Assembly: GCA_012518115.1 (NCBI GenBank)
Contig: JAAYTD010000055.1
Span: forward strand, 1-38,113
Length of the DNA: 38,113 bases
Direction of reading: 5' to 3'
DNA from: Ignavibacteria bacterium
Lineage (GTDB): Bacteria > Bacteroidota > Ignavibacteria > Kapaibacteriales > UBA2268
The first letter of the stretch is position 1. Each line of letters opens with the position of its first letter. The notes under the pieces were generated by a model, which ran no database searches, had not been told where the DNA came from, and saw nothing but the letters and a program-made list of their open reading frames with translations. The translations under genes and the position numbers were made by a program. Positions 35,296 through 38,113 of the stretch are shown piece after piece.

Positions 35296-35343
35296 AAAAA
35301 AACTCATCTTGCAATTGTTCAAAGCGAAGATGAGTTTTTTGTT
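35296..35343 (-). terminator. Bidirectional terminator, serving the nucleotidyltransferase fusion gene
   Basis: A perfect 14-bp stem, AAAAAACTCATCTT (35297-35310) with AAGATGAGTTTTTT (35327-35340), has a 16-base loop and lies about 20 bases after the end of the minus-strand gene. It can also act as a second stop for rpoZ. Confidence 0.85.
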
Positions 35344-35359
35344 TTTCAAGAATTAGTGC

Positions 35360-37888
35360 CTATTTTTCTTCTTTCCATTGTGTTATTAATCCAGCATAGT
35401 AATTCGCTAAAGACTCAGCTGCTTCAGGCTCTTTACTATTACTTAAAACTACAAAGTTGGCACTTTCTTTTTCAGGATAAAGTAAAACGCTACCTTCTTC
35501 TTTGAAAATTTTAACACCTTCAACTAACATTCGCTCCATACCTTCTGAAGCTTCCATAGCGCGTCTCATTATTGTTCCTTTCTTTTCCCAAGGAACGTGA
35601 ACGATTATGGATTTTTGATAATATTGAGGAAGTTTTTTATCAAGATCAGATATGCGTAAATTAGATTTTGCTAGCGTTTCAAGAATTTGTCCGACAGTAA
35701 ACATAGCATCGGCAGCAAACAAGAAATCGGTAAAAATGAATCCACCATAGCTTCCACCCACAAATTTCACTTTTTCGTCTAAAGTAGATTCCATCATAGC
35801 TGCATTAGAGTTTTTAATGCGTACAACTTCTACATTATAATCTTTGGCAATTTCGTCGATTTCACTTCCAGCTAAAATAGAGATAGCAATTTTATATGGT
35901 TCAAGATGTCTATGAGTTTCTAAGTATAATTTTGTAACTATAGTTAAGAGGCGACTGTGTGAGTACCAAACGCCACGTTCGTCTATCATACGAACCTTTT
36001 CAGCTCCTGCTTCAACTTGAAAGCCGATTTCATAATCTAAACTACGCATAATTTTAGAAGCTTCGTCCATCTCTTTCGGCATTTGTAAAAACTGGCTGTC
36101 AGGGTTAAAATTATTTAAACTATTGACGTAATTATTCAGTGAAATAACCTCAGCATTGCAGTAACCAAGTAAATTAGGCAAAATACTAGCTGCAAGTCCA
36201 TATGAATAGTCTATAAGAATTTTATACTTACGCTTTCGTAGCAATTCAATATCTATAGAGTTAGTATATCTATTCATATAAGCTTCATTTGTAACTGGAT
36301 TTAACGTGATTGTACCCATATTTTCTTCAGGTACACGCAAAATGTCTTCTCCGAAGAAATAGCGTTCAATTTTTTTTGCAACATTTGTAGAAATATCACG
36401 TCCGTCTTTGCTAAAGATTATAATATCGTGCATCTTAGGATTTCTTGGACTGCTTCTTATATGTATTCCTGCGTCGTATTTTCCTGAACGTAGTTCTTGG
36501 CGTGATTGAGGAATAGAAGTTACTTGCAAATCAACGATATTAACACCGACAGAAGCTACTCCGGCAATCATAGCGCGCTTCATAATTCGCGAACAGTTGT
36601 CAGGAGCGCGACTTGCTATAATAGTAGAATTTGCACCTATGGAAAGTCCTAATGCTGTTCCTAATTTTGCAACAAATTCGGGATGAATTTCTATGTTTGA
36701 AAGTCCAGTAATGCGAGCTTCGGAGAATAATTCTCTTTGCCATTTTTCTTCTTGAACTAAAGATCGTGAAAGAACAGCTCCTTCTTCAACATTTTTATTA
36801 GGCCAAAGTTTAATATTAGCATTTAAAATAGCAGATTTGCCTATATTACAATCATTAGAAATAAAAACATTTTCATTTATAACAGCAGATTGACCTATTG
36901 AAACACCGTTGCAAACTACATCATCTGTTAATCTTGCAAAATCACCTATAGTTACATTGTTCCACAAAGTAACGCGAGTGAGTTTTGCTCCGCTTCCTAT
37001 AGTTACATCGTTACCAATTACGCAATCTGTTAAGTGTGCGTGATCACCTATAGTTACGTTATTTCCAAGCATAACTTTACCGCTAAATGTAACAGTAGGT
37101 GAAATAATGCAATTTTCACCGATAATTACACCGTCAGGTCGTTTTGTTCCTTTAAAAGTAACTTTTAATTCGCCATTAAGAGCATCACTTTGACCTATTT
37201 GATATTCATCTAAGTTGCCGACATCACGCCAATAACCATCAGCTATATAACCATAAAGTGGCATGTTTTTAGCTAACATCATAGGAAATAAATCCTTACT
37301 AAAATCAAATTCTTTACGATAAGGAATTAAATCTAAAACATCAGGTTCTAAAATATAAATACCAGTATTAATTGTATCGGAAAAAACTTGCCCCCAAGAT
37401 GGTTTTTCTAAAAAACGCGTAATTCTACCTTCTTTGTCGGTCATAACTATGCCATATTGCAATGGTTGAGTATGGCGAGTTAAAAGTATAGTTGCTTTTG
37501 CTTGCTTAGAAATATGATAATCTATAGCTTTAGTTAAATCGAAATCTGTTAAAACATCACCGCTTATTACAATAAAACGTTTGTCTAAATACCCGCCAGC
37601 ATTTCTCACGCTACCTGCAGTGCCATAATCATCTTGTGCTTTGACATATTGCATGTTAATGCCATATTTAGAACCGTCTTCAAAATGACTTGTTATCGAA
37701 TCTGGTTGAAAATACAGCAGTGAAACTATATCAGTAATCCCATGGTTTTTCAATAAATTAACTATATGTTCCATCATAGATAAATTCATAATAGGAACCA
37801 TAGGCTTAGGTAGCTTCATTGTAAGAGGTCTTAGCCTTGTGCCAAAACCACCAGCCATAATAACCGCTTTATTCATATTAGTATTCAT
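35360..37888 (-). CDS. Sugar-1-phosphate nucleotidyltransferase / beta-helix / phosphomannomutase-like fusion
   Basis: An 842-aa fusion likely acting in sugar-nucleotide or glycan metabolism. Residues 1-235 form a nucleotidyltransferase (MAGGFGTRLRPLT, KPMVPI, SGDVLTDFD, FLEKPSWG, YWRDVGN). About 245-380 is a left-handed beta-helix of hexapeptide repeats (IGENCI, LGNNVTIGD, IGNDVTIGS). From about 395 a phosphohexomutase-like domain follows. That domain lacks the expected motifs: RSSPRNP stands where TASHNP is expected, and VEAGAEKV where the DGDGDR metal loop should be. The C-terminal half is thus probably non-catalytic. Annotated relatives are often called mannose-1-phosphate guanylyltransferase; the nucleotide and sugar are not certain. 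GAGG precedes the ATG. Confidence 0.85.
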   Translation of the reverse strand: MNTNMNKAVIMAGGFGTRLRPLTMKLPKPMVPIMNLSMMEHIVNLLKNHGITDIVSLLYFQPDSITSHFEDGSKYGINMQYVKAQDDYGTAGSVRNAGGYLDKRFIVISGDVLTDFDLTKAIDYHISKQAKATILLTRHTQPLQYGIVMTDKEGRITRFLEKPSWGQVFSDTINTGIYILEPDVLDLIPYRKEFDFSKDLFPMMLAKNMPLYGYIADGYWRDVGNLDEYQIGQSDALNGELKVTFKGTKRPDGVIIGENCIISPTVTFSGKVMLGNNVTIGDHAHLTDCVIGNDVTIGSGAKLTRVTLWNNVTIGDFARLTDDVVCNGVSIGQSAVINENVFISNDCNIGKSAILNANIKLWPNKNVEEGAVLSRSLVQEEKWQRELFSEARITGLSNIEIHPEFVAKLGTALGLSIGANSTIIASRAPDNCSRIMKRAMIAGVASVGVNIVDLQVTSIPQSRQELRSGKYDAGIHIRSSPRNPKMHDIIIFSKDGRDISTNVAKKIERYFFGEDILRVPEENMGTITLNPVTNEAYMNRYTNSIDIELLRKRKYKILIDYSYGLAASILPNLLGYCNAEVISLNNYVNSLNNFNPDSQFLQMPKEMDEASKIMRSLDYEIGFQVEAGAEKVRMIDERGVWYSHSRLLTIVTKLYLETHRHLEPYKIAISILAGSEIDEIAKDYNVEVVRIKNSNAAMMESTLDEKVKFVGGSYGGFIFTDFLFAADAMFTVGQILETLAKSNLRISDLDKKLPQYYQKSIIVHVPWEKKGTIMRRAMEASEGMERMLVEGVKIFKEEGSVLLYPEKESANFVVLSNSKEPEAAESLANYYAGLITQWKEEK

Positions 37889-38113
37889 AATGAACCTCGC
37901 AAAAAAACAATAATAAAAATAGTTGTATAAAATATAATAAAACTAATAGTAAAACGAATAAGAATAAATTTAATTTTATATTTTTTGGCGTAATAGTCAA
38001 AATTAATGGTAAAATCCTTGTAATTATATAAAAAATCATTATCTTAGCAACATTTTAAGTTTATGGTTAAAAAAATTGCTTTTATTGTGGTTCTTTTGCT
38101 ATCATAAAATATG
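37889..38113. other. Right-edge non-coding region
   Basis: 225 very AT-rich bases upstream of the minus-strand fusion gene and, presumably, of a rightward gene beyond the window. It holds a likely plus-strand promoter (38018-38047) and a 14-codon frame at 38063-38107 that begins like a signal peptide (MVKKIAFIVVLLLS) and then stops. No other gene is visible. Confidence 0.5.
38018..38047 (+). promoter_or_regulatory. Promoter for a gene beyond the right edge
   Basis: TTG at 38018-38020, a 19-base spacer, then TATCTTAG at 38040-38047, one mismatch from TAnnTTTG. The spacing equals that of the rpsL P2 promoter. Confidence 0.4.

Overview
The window is an AT-rich chromosomal segment dominated by one translation locus: str, S10, spc and alpha genes run co-directionally from rpsL (4241) to rplQ (23681). 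The organism looks like a member of the Bacteroidota/Chlorobiota (FCB) group. Evidence seen in the sequence: promoters of the form TTTG-N19/20-TAnnTTTG upstream of rpsL, a C-terminal type IX-like sorting tail on the first protein, an omega subunit of the kind found in that group, and zinc-free L36 and S14. tuf lies between fusA and rpsJ and several genes have clear Shine-Dalgarno sequences, which fits a Chlorobi/Ignavibacteria/Kapabacteria-like relative better than core Bacteroidia. That placement is inference.

Layout. 1-2271: 3' part of a large repetitive secreted/surface protein (InlB-type B-repeats, Ig-like domain, sorting tail). 2272-2700: terminator plus a cluster of dispersed intergenic repeats. 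2701-3828 (minus): mannose-1-phosphate guanylyltransferase. 3829-4240: AT-rich leader with two tandem promoters. 4241-23681: rpsL, rpsG, fusA, tuf, rpsJ, rplC, rplD, rplW, rplB, rpsS, rplV, rpsC, rplP, rpmC, rpsQ, rplN, rplX, rplE, rpsN, rpsH, rplF, rplR, rpsE, rpmD, rplO, secY, map, infA, rpmJ, rpsM, rpsK, rpoA, rplQ, closed by a strong terminator. rpsD is absent from its usual place between rpsK and rpoA. 23832-26330: murE and rsgA. 26331-26522: a 100-bp imperfect palindromic repeat. 26523-27923: POT-type peptide transporter. 27995-31422 (minus): a two-gene restriction-modification system. 31423-31831: promoter, second copy of the composite repeat, terminator. 31832-34723 (minus): aldehyde dehydrogenase and asnS. 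34937-35251: rpoZ. 35360-37888 (minus): an 842-aa sugar-nucleotidyltransferase/phosphomannomutase-like fusion. 37889-38113: non-coding, with a likely rightward promoter.

How they work together: most genes build the ribosome, RNA polymerase (rpoA, rpoZ), the Sec translocon and the N-terminal processing enzyme. rsgA matures the 30S subunit, asnS charges tRNA, murE makes peptidoglycan precursor, and the two nucleotidyltransferases probably feed GDP-mannose-like sugars to surface polysaccharide.

The most interesting signals are: (i) the modification gene ends in a T8 tract whose -1 frame stays open straight into the specificity gene, so one base would fuse nuclease, methylase and specificity parts; (ii) a nested repeat in which a 166-176 bp structured unit, flanked by ATAATT, sits inside an inverted-repeat pair that also occurs without it; (iii) a divergent str-locus EF-G; and (iv) a phosphomutase domain lacking its catalytic motifs.
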